From Acidovorax soli (lineage in GTDB: Bacteria > Pseudomonadota > Gammaproteobacteria > Burkholderiales > Burkholderiaceae_C): a DNA stretch of 64,000 bases. Every line of letters begins with the position of its first letter. Within the stretch, counting starts at the first letter, position 1. Below are positions 1-7,483 of the stretch, one piece after another. The notes below the pieces were generated by a model. That model had not been told where the DNA came from. It ran no database searches and saw only the letters and a program-made list of their open reading frames with translations. The position numbers and the translations under genes are program-made. The stretch is taken from assembly GCF_014207955.1 (NCBI RefSeq), contig NZ_JACHLK010000019.1, forward strand, positions 1-64,000. Reading direction: 5' to 3'.

Positions 1-317
1 TTTAAGTATCGTCAAACTTTTTTGAAGTTTTTGAAACCGCTCAGCGCTTTCAACCACCCCAACACACCTTCAAGCTCAACCACCTTTCGGCAACCCACTC
101 TTGTCAGCGCAGCCTTAGATTGTATACCGAGAATCCGGTGACTTTTCTAAAACTTCGAAAGTTTTTTCAAACCTTCTTCTTCAACCACCCAGAACCCCCA
201 ACAAGGACCTCCGTGCAGCGAAGCCCTCAACTATAGCACCACTTGGAGGGCCTCGCAGGGAAAACCCGAAGAATTTCGCCCAAGGAGTTCTGTCGCCTCT
301 GGGAGCATCCCCTGTCC
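1..317. other. AT-rich region without a recognised gene
   Basis: No convincing coding sequence. The first 230 bases are much more AT-rich than the rest of the window, with several short C-rich repeats of the type CAACCACCC. It lies downstream of the response-regulator gene that is read leftward. It could be the flank of a stable RNA or other highly expressed gene outside the window, but nothing here proves that. Confidence 0.5.
149..168 (+). terminator. weak terminator-like hairpin
   Basis: A perfect 7-bp inverted repeat (AAAACTT, loop CGA, AAGTTTT) is followed by more T residues. The stem is almost all A:T, so it would be a weak intrinsic terminator for a transcript entering from the left of the window. 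It could equally be chance in AT-rich DNA. Confidence 0.25.
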
Positions 318-1685
318 TTATATAGAGGGGCTCCCTGCCCCAGGGCGCACCGCAAAGTCCCCGGGCGTCAGCCCATGGCGCTGCAGTTTGTCGTAGACCG
401 TCTTGCGGGGCATCTGCAGCATCTCGGCCGCGCGCGCCACATTGCCCTGGGTGAGGCGCAGGGTGTCGCGCAGCAGCTTGCGCTCGAAGGCATCCACGCG
501 GGCCGCAAGCGATGGGGCCGAGGCATCGCCCTCGCCCAGCGGCTCCGTGGGCAGGCCCAGGCACAGGCGCTCTGCGGCGTTGCGCAGTTCGCGCACGTTG
601 CCGGGCCAGTCGTGCGCCAGCCAGGCGGCCAGGTCGCGGCCGGTCCAGGCAGGGGCCGACCGGCCATGGCGGGCTGCGGCCTGGGCGATGAAGTGGGCCA
701 TGAGCACGGGAATGTCCTGCGGGCGATCGCGCAGCGGCGGTATGGCAATGTGGGCCACATGCAGGCGGTAGTACAGGTCGGTGCGGAACCGCCCTTCTGC
801 GGCCAGCGCCTTGAGGTCCACCTTGGAGGCAGCCACCACGCGGCAGGTGATGGGTACGCTCTGGTTGCTGCCCAGGCGCTCGAGCTCGCGCTCCTGCAGC
901 ACGCGCAGCAGGCGCATCTGCAGGGGCTGGGGCATGGACTCGATCTCGTCGAGCAACAGCGTGCCCTGGTTGGCATGCTCGATCTTGCCGATGCGCCGGC
1001 GCGTGGCACCCGTGAAGGCACCGGGCTCATGGCCAAAGAGTTCGCTCTCGATGATGCTTTCGGGCAGCGCGCCGCAGTTGATGGCCACGAAGGGGCCGCT
1101 GCGCCCGCTGGCCGCATGCAGCGCGCGCGCCACCACCTCCTTGCCGGCACCGGTCTCGCCGTGCAGCAGCACATCCACGCCAAGCGGCGCCAGGGCGGCC
1201 ACCAGGCGGCGCACCTCGGCCATGCCGGGCGAAGGGCCGACCAGCGTGCCCAGCGCATCGCGGGGGTTGCGCTCGCGCAGCTGCCGCAACTCGTCGGCCA
1301 GGGCCCGGCGCTCCAGCGCGCGCCGCACGGTGGCCACCAGGTGTTCGGAGGAGAACGGCTTTTCGATGAAGTCGTAGGCGCCATCGCGCATCGCGTCCAC
1401 GGCCAGGGCCACATCGCCATGGCCGGTGACCAGCACCACGGGCAGCTCGGCGTCCTGCGCGCGCAGCGTGCGCATCAGCTCCATGCCGTCCATGCCGGGC
1501 ATCTGGATGTCGGTGACGAGCACGGCGGGCCGGTCCTGGCCGAAGGCATCGAGCGCGGCCTGCGCGTGGGCGAAGGCGCGCACCTCGATGTCGGCCAGCG
1601 ACAGGGCCTGCCCATAGGCGCGGCGCACCATGGCGTCGTCCTCGACGAGGTAGACGGTCGGGTTGCCGCCTGGAGAGGGTGTCAT
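318..1685 (-). CDS. sigma-54-dependent response regulator, DctD/NtrC family
   Basis: 455 residues, the usual length for this family. A receiver domain fills the first 120 residues, with the phosphoacceptor aspartate at about residue 59 (VTDIQMPG). An AAA+ sigma-54 activation domain follows, with Walker A GETGAGKE near 176 and the sigma-54-contacting GAFTGA loop near 222. A Fis-type helix-turn-helix (ARAAEMLQMPRKTVYDKL) ends the protein. The start is the ATG that overlaps the sensor kinase stop as ATGA, so the two are translationally coupled. It should activate a sigma-54 promoter in response to the partner kinase. The divergent tctC gene has a matching promoter about 2.1 kb away, on the far side of the kinase gene. 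The exact ligand is unknown. Confidence 0.95.
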   Translation of the reverse strand: MTPSPGGNPTVYLVEDDAMVRRAYGQALSLADIEVRAFAHAQAALDAFGQDRPAVLVTDIQMPGMDGMELMRTLRAQDAELPVVLVTGHGDVALAVDAMRDGAYDFIEKPFSSEHLVATVRRALERRALADELRQLRERNPRDALGTLVGPSPGMAEVRRLVAALAPLGVDVLLHGETGAGKEVVARALHAASGRSGPFVAINCGALPESIIESELFGHEPGAFTGATRRRIGKIEHANQGTLLLDEIESMPQPLQMRLLRVLQERELERLGSNQSVPITCRVVAASKVDLKALAAEGRFRTDLYYRLHVAHIAIPPLRDRPQDIPVLMAHFIAQAAARHGRSAPAWTGRDLAAWLAHDWPGNVRELRNAAERLCLGLPTEPLGEGDASAPSLAARVDAFERKLLRDTLRLTQGNVARAAEMLQMPRKTVYDKLQRHGLTPGDFAVRPGAGSPSI

Positions 1686-3601
1686 GCTGTGTCCTGGTTC
1701 GCTGAAGTGGCTGTGGGACTTGGCGCACCGGGCAGGCCCACGGTGAATTCGGCGCCGCCTTGGGGCAGGTTGGCAGCCACCAGCGTGCCCCCCATGCCTT
1801 CCACGATGATGCGCGAAATGGCCAGTCCCAGGCCCAGGCCCTCGCCGGCCTTGGTGGTGTAGAACGGCTCGAACAGATGGGTCTGCACCTCGGGGTCCAT
1901 GCCGCGGCCGGTATCGGCCACACGCAGCAGCACCTGGCCGCCGGCCTGTACCTCGGCGGCAAAGCGCACCTCGCGCACGGCCTGGTGCTGCACCGCATCG
2001 AGCCCATTGCGCAGCAGGTTGACCAGCACCTGCTCGAGCCGCGTGGCGTCGGCCAGCACGCACAGGCGCTCATCGAAGGCAGCGACGGCGATCCGCGCAT
2101 CCACCGCCTGGCAGCGCGGGGCCAGCAGCAGCAGGGCATGGTCCAGGGCCTCGCGCACGCTGCAGGGGTGCAGGGCCGGCGGCTCCTTGCGCGCAAAGCT
2201 CTTGAGCTGGCGCACGATGCGGCCCATGCGCTCGGCCAGCTGGCTGATGAGGCGCAGGTTCTCGGCCACGTCCTCCCCGCGCTGGCGCTGGTGCAGGGCC
2301 ATGGCATTGTCCGACAGGGTCTGCAGGGCCGCCAGGGGCTGGTTGAGCTCATGGCTCATGCCGGCCGCCATCTGGCCCAGCACCGCGAGCTTGCCGGCCT
2401 GCACGGCCGTGTCGCGCGTGCCGCGCACGATCTGCTCGGCCTGCTGCAGCGCCTGCACGCGCTCTTCGAGGGCCGTGTTGGCGGCCGTGATCTCGCGCGT
2501 GCGCTGGGCGATCTGCGCCTCCAGCATGCCATGCGCTTCGCGCAGCCGCTCGGCGCTGGCGGCACGCTCGGCGCGGCCCAGCCGGTCGATCCGGCGCAGC
2601 AGGGCCAGGCCCAGCACCAGGGCCGCGCACAGGCCACCGGCCAGGCCCGCGACCAGCGCCTCCTGCCGGGCCGGGCGCTGGTCGGCCAGCAGCAGCATCT
2701 GCCAGCCCAGCGGGCCGACCGTGCGCGCCGCCACGCTGAAGTCGCGCTGCTGGCCCGCCTGCTGCAGGCGCAGGGTGTCGCCATCGACGGGCCGGGGGCC
2801 GTGGCCTTGCAAGGGCGTCAGCGGGTAGTTGCCATACTGCTGCACGCCCTGCAGGCGGGTGCGCACCGGCGTGGGGATGGGGGCCAGCGTGCGGTAGCGC
2901 CAGGCGGGCTCGGTGCTCACGAAGACCACGCCCTCCCCATCCGCCAGCAGCACCGTGTCGCCGCCCTCGGCCAGCGCCGCCTCGAAGGCGTCGAGCGAGA
3001 TCTTGACCGCCACCACGCCGGGCGCAGGCGCCTCGGGCGGCAGGGCCGAGGCCATGAAGTAGCCGGCGCGGCCGGTGGTCACCCCCACACCGAAGAAGCG
3101 GCCGATCTGCCCCTGCATGGCGGCCTCGAAATAGGGGCGAAAGCGGTAGTTCTGGCCGACGAAGCTGCTCGGCAGGTTCCAGTTGCTGGCCGCCAGGGTC
3201 AGGCCTTCGGTGTCCATCACATAGGCTGTGTCCACGCCGGCCAGCGCCACGGCCGAGGCCAGATAGGCATTGGCGGCCTGCAGGTTCTGCGGCGTGGGCT
3301 GCTGCAAGGCCAGGTTGGTCCGGCTGTTGAGCGCCAGCAGTGCGGGCAGGGCCTCGTTGCGCTGCAGCAGCGACTCCAGGCTTTGGGCGGCAAACGCCAG
3401 GCGCTGGCTGGCAGCGCGCTGCTGCGCGGCCAGTTGCGCATCGAGCGACCAGCGGTAGGTCAGCGCGCCAGCGAACACGCAGGCCAGGAGCGCGATGCCG
3501 GAGCTCAGGAGGGAACGGGTAGGTTTCAAACGGGGGAAGGGTTCAACAGCGCGGCCCCACGCGGGGCGGCCAGGGCCGCCATTGTGCGCGGGCGGCGGCA
3601 T
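1682..3601 (-). CDS. DctB-like membrane sensor histidine kinase
   Basis: 639 residues with DctB-like architecture. There is an N-terminal membrane helix (about residues 30-50), a periplasmic double-Cache-type sensor of about 230 residues, a second helix, a coiled coil (LEAQIAQRTREITAAN...), a HisKA box GMSHELNQPLAAL, and a HATPase domain with N, G1 (DTGRGMD) and G2 (GEGLGLGLA) motifs. The chosen ATG begins MPPPAHNGG; the frame is open further upstream but that part has no membrane or sensor features. It probably senses a small organic acid in the periplasm and phosphorylates the coupled response regulator. The divergent solute-binding protein gene is its likely regulatory target. Confidence 0.93.
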   Translation of the reverse strand: MPPPAHNGGPGRPAWGRAVEPFPRLKPTRSLLSSGIALLACVFAGALTYRWSLDAQLAAQQRAASQRLAFAAQSLESLLQRNEALPALLALNSRTNLALQQPTPQNLQAANAYLASAVALAGVDTAYVMDTEGLTLAASNWNLPSSFVGQNYRFRPYFEAAMQGQIGRFFGVGVTTGRAGYFMASALPPEAPAPGVVAVKISLDAFEAALAEGGDTVLLADGEGVVFVSTEPAWRYRTLAPIPTPVRTRLQGVQQYGNYPLTPLQGHGPRPVDGDTLRLQQAGQQRDFSVAARTVGPLGWQMLLLADQRPARQEALVAGLAGGLCAALVLGLALLRRIDRLGRAERAASAERLREAHGMLEAQIAQRTREITAANTALEERVQALQQAEQIVRGTRDTAVQAGKLAVLGQMAAGMSHELNQPLAALQTLSDNAMALHQRQRGEDVAENLRLISQLAERMGRIVRQLKSFARKEPPALHPCSVREALDHALLLLAPRCQAVDARIAVAAFDERLCVLADATRLEQVLVNLLRNGLDAVQHQAVREVRFAAEVQAGGQVLLRVADTGRGMDPEVQTHLFEPFYTTKAGEGLGLGLAISRIIVEGMGGTLVAANLPQGGAEFTVGLPGAPSPTATSANQDTA

Positions 3602-3638
3602 GCCGGCAGCGCGGCTATGCCCGCTTGACAGACGGGGC

Positions 3639-3687
3639 TGTCTGGAAATCCGCACAAAACGCCGGCTGGTGTGTGGAAATCCGCCGC
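3639..3687 (+). promoter_or_regulatory. two repeated dyads, candidate activator-binding sites
   Basis: Two copies of TGT-N2-GGAAATCCGC lie at 3639-3656 and 3670-3687, spaced 31 bp start to start (about three helical turns). The first is a near-palindrome of the form TGT-N2-GGA-N2-TCC-N2-ACA. They sit 100-150 bp upstream of the sigma-54 promoter match of tctC, the normal distance for enhancer sites of NtrC/DctD-type activators. They are also only about 40-85 bp before the kinase start, so they could serve both directions. Binding by the adjacent regulator is inferred. Confidence 0.55.
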
Positions 3688-3786
3688 TTTTCCGGTACCC
3701 GGGCGACCGTTTCGCAGGTCGTCCCGAGGCCACCCATCCAAGGCTGGCGCGGCCTGGCGGACGGTCCATGCCTTCTTTGCGCCGCC

Positions 3787-3802
3787 TGGCACGCAAGCTG
3801 CA
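3787..3802 (+). promoter_or_regulatory. sigma-54 (-24/-12) promoter of tctC
   Basis: The sequence TGGCACGCAAGCTGCA matches the RpoN consensus TGGCACG-N4-TTGCA with one mismatch. GG (3788-3789) and GC (3800-3801) have the required 10-base spacing. Transcription would start near 3813, about 65 bases before the tctC start codon. The divergently encoded regulator has an intact GAFTGA loop, so promoter and activator fit each other. Confidence 0.75.
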
Positions 3803-3878
3803 AAACCGCAGCACGGGCATTGCGGCCAACGCGGCCCGGTTTTCTCTTTTCTCGACACAACCTCTCCCGGAGACAAGC

Positions 3879-4865
3879 ATGACGACACCCCCTACCCTCA
3901 AGCTCTGCAGCGCCGTGGCCGTTGCCGCCGGCCTGCTGGCCGCAGCTGTGCCCGCCCAGGCCCAGGACTACCCCAACAAGCCCGTGCGCCTGATCGTGCC
4001 CTTTGCCCCCGGCGGCACCACCGACATCGTGGCCCGCGTGGTCAGCCAGTCCCTGGGCACGGCCCTGGGCCAGCCTGTGGTGGTGGACAACAAGGCCGGT
4101 GCTGGCGGCGTGGTCGGCGCGACCGAGATCGCGCGCTCTCCGGCCGACGGCTACACCCTGGGCGTGGCCACGGTGTCCAGCGTGGCCTCGGCCCCGGCCA
4201 TCAACCCTGCGGTCAAGTACAACCCGCTCACGGACTTCACCTCCATCGTCAACATGGCCGCCACGCCCAATGTGCTGGCCGTGCACCCCAGCTTCGTGGG
4301 CAAGGACTTCAAGGGCTTCATGGCTGCGGTGAAGGCCAGCCCGGGCAAGTACGCGTTCGCCACCTCCGGCACGGGCGGCATCGGCCACCTGCAGATGGAG
4401 CTGTTCAAGTCGCTCTCGGGCCTGGAGCTCGAACACATCGGCTACAAGGGCGCGGGCCCGGCCCTCAATGACGCGGTGGCCGGCCAGGTGCCGATGATCT
4501 TCGACAACCTGCCCTCCGCCCTGCCCTTCATCAAGGAAAAGCGCCTGATCGCGATTGCCGTGGCCGCGCCGCAGCGCCTGCCCTCGCTGCCCGATGTGCC
4601 GACCTTCAAGGAAGTGGGCTTCGAGCCCGTGAACCGCATGGCCTTCTATGGCATCCACGGCCCCAAGAACCTGCCGCCCGCCGTGGTGGAGCGCATCTCG
4701 CAGGCCGTGCGCAAGACGCTGGAAGACCCGGCTGTGAAGAAGCGCATCGAAGACACCGGCTCGCTGGTGGTGGGCAACACCCCGCAGGAGTTCACGGCCC
4801 AGACCAAGGCCGAGTTCGAGCTCTACAAGGGCGTGGTGGCCAAGCAGAAGCTCAAGCTGGACTGA
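3879..4865 (+). CDS. Bug/TctC family periplasmic solute-binding protein
   Basis: 328 residues with a Sec signal peptide (cleavage after AQAQ, about residue 29) and the Bug family opening DYPNKPVRLIVPFAPGGTTDIVAR. The body has the usual VVDNKAGAGG and GYKGAGPALND stretches. Members bind carboxylates or other small anionic solutes for tripartite tricarboxylate transporters. No tctA or tctB membrane gene is present here, as is common for the many orphan Bug proteins of Burkholderiales. The start has a good ribosome-binding site (GGAGA) 5-6 bases upstream. A sigma-54 promoter and probable enhancer sites precede it, next to a DctB/DctD-like pair, so induction by the sensed ligand is likely. Confidence 0.93.
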   Translation: MTTPPTLKLCSAVAVAAGLLAAAVPAQAQDYPNKPVRLIVPFAPGGTTDIVARVVSQSLGTALGQPVVVDNKAGAGGVVGATEIARSPADGYTLGVATVSSVASAPAINPAVKYNPLTDFTSIVNMAATPNVLAVHPSFVGKDFKGFMAAVKASPGKYAFATSGTGGIGHLQMELFKSLSGLELEHIGYKGAGPALNDAVAGQVPMIFDNLPSALPFIKEKRLIAIAVAAPQRLPSLPDVPTFKEVGFEPVNRMAFYGIHGPKNLPPAVVERISQAVRKTLEDPAVKKRIEDTGSLVVGNTPQEFTAQTKAEFELYKGVVAKQKLKLD

Positions 4866-4887
4866 TCGCCCGGCCTGCCAGAAAGAG

Positions 4888-4919
4888 CCCGCCCGCGCCG
4901 TCCCGGTGCGGGCGGGTTT
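4888..4919 (+). terminator. intrinsic terminator after tctC
   Basis: A perfect 9-bp GC stem (CCCGCCCGC / GCGGGCGGG) with an 11-base loop is followed by TTT, starting 23 bases after the tctC stop. It separates tctC from the convergent iron-uptake-type operon, whose last stop codon begins at 4921. Confidence 0.75.
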
Positions 4920-4920
4920 G

Positions 4921-5256
4921 TCATTTCAGCGGAGAAGAGGTCGCCGGCACCCAGGCCACCAGGGGCGCCAGCAGCCGCGGCTTCCAGGCCAGGGTGAGGG
5001 CGATGGTCAGCGCCGAGCCGGCCAGCACCATGAACCAGACCAGCGAGGCCATGGAGCCGTGGTCCACCGACAGGCACACGGCCAGCGAGGCGACCACCAC
5101 GGCGGCGCCCAGCCAGCGCAGCAGCACCACCGTGCCACGTGTCAGGGGCGCCGGGCCGCGCACCTGCTCCCAGTGCACGTCCATCGACAGCGCCAGCCAG
5201 GCCAGGCCGGTCACATTGGCCAGCAGGGCCACGACATAGAGCAGCGAGTCAGGCAT
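4921..5256 (-). CDS. DUF3325 family small membrane protein
   Basis: 111 residues with three hydrophobic segments (LLYVVALLANVTGLAWLAL, VVLLRWLGAAVVVASLAV and SLVWFMVLAGSALTIALTL). Length, topology and gene order fit DUF3325, usually the last gene of a small operon next to siderophore receptors. The start overlaps the end of the upstream PepSY gene by 8 bases, indicating coupling. Biochemical role is unknown. Confidence 0.75.
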   Translation of the reverse strand: MPDSLLYVVALLANVTGLAWLALSMDVHWEQVRGPAPLTRGTVVLLRWLGAAVVVASLAVCLSVDHGSMASLVWFMVLAGSALTIALTLAWKPRLLAPLVAWVPATSSPLK

Positions 5257-6919
5257 TGGCCACCTCCGGCGACGAGCCACCCGCGGCCAGGGCTGTGGCG
5301 CCCGCCTCGCGGCGCCGCAGCCTGCGCGCGGCGACCACGGCCAGCGCGGCGGCGGCCAGCAGCGACAGGTCCACGCCGGCCACGGGCCAGTAGCCGTTGC
5401 CCAGGGTGCGCAGCAGGTGGTCGCCCGTGGTCACCCAGTTGAGCAGCACGGCCGCCACGGCCAGTACGGCAGCGGCCCAGCACTGCTCGGCCCAGGCGGG
5501 CGACATGCGCCCCTCGGCCATGGGCGCGGTGCGCCAGATGGCGTGCGCACAGGCCAGCACCCAGGCGCCCCAGAAGAGGTACTGCTCCACACTGCCGCGC
5601 GCCGGCAGGTCGGTGGGCAGCAGGCGGTTGCCGATGAGCATGGAGAAGGTGGCGACCAGCATGCCCGTGACGGTGGTGACCGCAAACGCATCCACCCAGC
5701 GCGCACCGCTCACACCCTGTTTGGCGTGGTTGCGCTTGCGCTTTTCCACAAAGAAGATGAAGCCCGTGGCAATGCACACGCAGCCCGAGAGGCCGCCCAG
5801 CACGTACAGCCAGCGCAGCAGCCAGTGGCGAAAGTGCTGCAGGTGCAGCCCGGTGAGGAAGTTGTTGATGCCGGCCACCACGGTGACGGGCAGGTCTTCG
5901 CGGATCAGTTCGCCCGTCGATCCCTTGAAGTGCATGCCCTCGCCCGTGAGCGTCACGCGGTCGGTGCCGGCGCGGTAGATGCTGACGTAGGCGTTGGTAT
6001 CGCCCACGTGCTGCACGGCCAGAAAGCCCACATCGCCGGCCATGCCCTTGGCGGCCCAGCGGCGCTGCGCCTCGGCCACCATGGCGTCTACCGACGCCAG
6101 CGTGCCAGGCACGCCGGCCTTCTCGTGCGGCAGGCCGGTTTCCTTGGCTTCGTGCTTTTCGTGCAACTCGTGCAGCGGATCGAGCTGGGTGTGCGTGACC
6201 GGGAAATAAATGCCGCCGAAGATCACCAGCCCTGAGAGCGCGAAGATGAAGTGGAACGGCAGCGCCACCACGCCCGTGAGGTTGTGCAGGTCCAGCGCGC
6301 TGCGCTGGGTGTGCTTCTTGGGGCGGAAGGTGAACAGCTCGCGGAAGATCTTGCGGTGCATGACCACGCCACTGACCAGTGCCACCATCATGATGAGCGC
6401 GGCAAAGCCCACGATCCAGTAGCCCAGGTTCTTCCACTCCAGGTGCAGGCTGTAGTGCAGCGGGTAGAAGAAGCGGCTGCCGATCTTGAGGTGGTCGTCG
6501 GGCAGCGCGGCGCCGCTGCGCGGGTCGATGGTGCGGATGCCGAAGACCTCATCGTCCTTGGTCTTGGCATTGGGCAGCTCATGGCCCGAGAAGATGCCCA
6601 GCACCGGGTCGCGGTGGGTGGTGTACGCACCCCAGCGCTTGACCGGAAAGCTCTCGGCCATGGGGCCGTTGACGCGGCTGCGCGCCTGCTCGATGGCCTC
6701 GGGCGTGGGCTTCATGTCCTGGAACACGGGCAAGAGGATCTTGTCGAACGAGGGCATGGGCTGCGGCTCGAAACGCGTGCCGGGAATGGCCCAGCGGTCG
6801 ATCTCCCGGTCGAAGACCGAGAGCGAGCCGAAGAAGAACACCACCATGAGCACAAAGCCCAGCACCAGGCCAAACCAGGTGTGCAGCCAGGCCATGGTCA
6901 GCCGGAAATTTTGGAACAT
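5249..6919 (-). CDS. PepSY-associated transmembrane protein (siderophore/iron-uptake type)
   Basis: 556 residues. The N-terminus (RLTMAWLHTWFGLVLGFVLMVVFFFGSLSVFDREIDRW) is the hallmark of PepSY_TM inner-membrane proteins. Further helices lie near residues 190, 240, 370, 420 and beyond, with histidines (HYSLHLEW, HNLTGV, HLQHFRHWLL) where related ferric-siderophore reductases carry haem. This family is thought to help reduce or process ferric siderophores at the inner membrane; the redox role is inferred from the family. It is the middle gene of DUF3649-PepSY-DUF3325, and a Fur-like site precedes the first gene. Confidence 0.9.
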   Translation of the reverse strand: MFQNFRLTMAWLHTWFGLVLGFVLMVVFFFGSLSVFDREIDRWAIPGTRFEPQPMPSFDKILLPVFQDMKPTPEAIEQARSRVNGPMAESFPVKRWGAYTTHRDPVLGIFSGHELPNAKTKDDEVFGIRTIDPRSGAALPDDHLKIGSRFFYPLHYSLHLEWKNLGYWIVGFAALIMMVALVSGVVMHRKIFRELFTFRPKKHTQRSALDLHNLTGVVALPFHFIFALSGLVIFGGIYFPVTHTQLDPLHELHEKHEAKETGLPHEKAGVPGTLASVDAMVAEAQRRWAAKGMAGDVGFLAVQHVGDTNAYVSIYRAGTDRVTLTGEGMHFKGSTGELIREDLPVTVVAGINNFLTGLHLQHFRHWLLRWLYVLGGLSGCVCIATGFIFFVEKRKRNHAKQGVSGARWVDAFAVTTVTGMLVATFSMLIGNRLLPTDLPARGSVEQYLFWGAWVLACAHAIWRTAPMAEGRMSPAWAEQCWAAAVLAVAAVLLNWVTTGDHLLRTLGNGYWPVAGVDLSLLAAAALAVVAARRLRRREAGATALAAGGSSPEVANA

Positions 6920-6973
6920 CGACAGGTCTCCAGGTGGGCCACCCCTGCCCCGGGGCGGCGCGGCAACAAGGGA

Positions 6974-7270
6974 TCAGAGCAGAGCGTGCTGGACCAGCGA
7001 GGCCGCTCCCGCCATCAGGGCACCGCCACCAGCCAGCACCAGCCACACGCGCCACAGGCTGGCAGAGCAGAAGGCCCACAGAAAGGCCACCAGCAGCACC
7101 AGAAAACCCAGGATATAGCTCAGCGCCTCGGCGTCATGGAAAGGCATGCCGGCCGCAAACATCGTGCCCACGACCAGCGCGATGAAGCCCCAGGTGAATG
7201 CATAGCTGCCCAGCGTGCCCGCGGCGATGCGCGAGACGAGGTGCAGGCGGGAAGCAGTGCTGGTGGCCAT
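6974..7270 (-). CDS. DUF3649 family iron-uptake-associated membrane protein
   Basis: 98 residues with three hydrophobic helices (GSYAFTWGFIALVVGTMFAAG, LSYILGFLVLLVAFLWAFC, VWLVLAGGGALMAGAASLV). The pattern and position, first in a three-gene operon before a PepSY protein and DUF3325, match DUF3649 proteins that accompany TonB-dependent siderophore receptors. No receptor gene is present beside it. The function is unknown; a role in iron acquisition is inferred from the operon and the Fur-like site just upstream. Confidence 0.8.
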   Translation of the reverse strand: MATSTASRLHLVSRIAAGTLGSYAFTWGFIALVVGTMFAAGMPFHDAEALSYILGFLVLLVAFLWAFCSASLWRVWLVLAGGGALMAGAASLVQHALL

Positions 7271-7294
7271 GGAATGCAGTACGGCAAATCAAGG

Positions 7295-7313
7295 AATGCG
7301 AGTGATTCGCGAT
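7295..7313 (-). promoter_or_regulatory. candidate Fur box
   Basis: AATGCGAGTGATTCGCGAT matches 12 of 18 informative positions of the 19-bp Fur consensus (AATGATAATNATTATCATT), with dyad symmetry around its centre. It lies 25 bases upstream of the first gene of an operon whose families are normally Fur-repressed. The match is moderate, so functional context carries much of the weight. Confidence 0.5.
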
Positions 7314-7483
7314 TATGCAATGCAAGCGCGGGTAACCCCTTGGGGCGTAGGGACTGGCCTCCTCCTTCTCTCACCAGCCCGCAACACTTTGGAACTAACA
7401 TTTGGTCACACATCACCCAATCCACGGCACAATGGTCGCAACGCAGCACCTGCGGCCCTGCCCCTGACGGCCGCCCCGCTTCC

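Noticed and set aside
243-1862. Long plus-strand reading frame opposite the response regulator
   Set aside because: It is antisense to a gene with complete receiver, AAA+ and HTH motifs, is rich in histidine, glutamine and glycine, and has no domain. Such frames are common in high-GC DNA; similar ones opposite the kinase, iron operon, sugar operon and hybrid kinase were rejected too.
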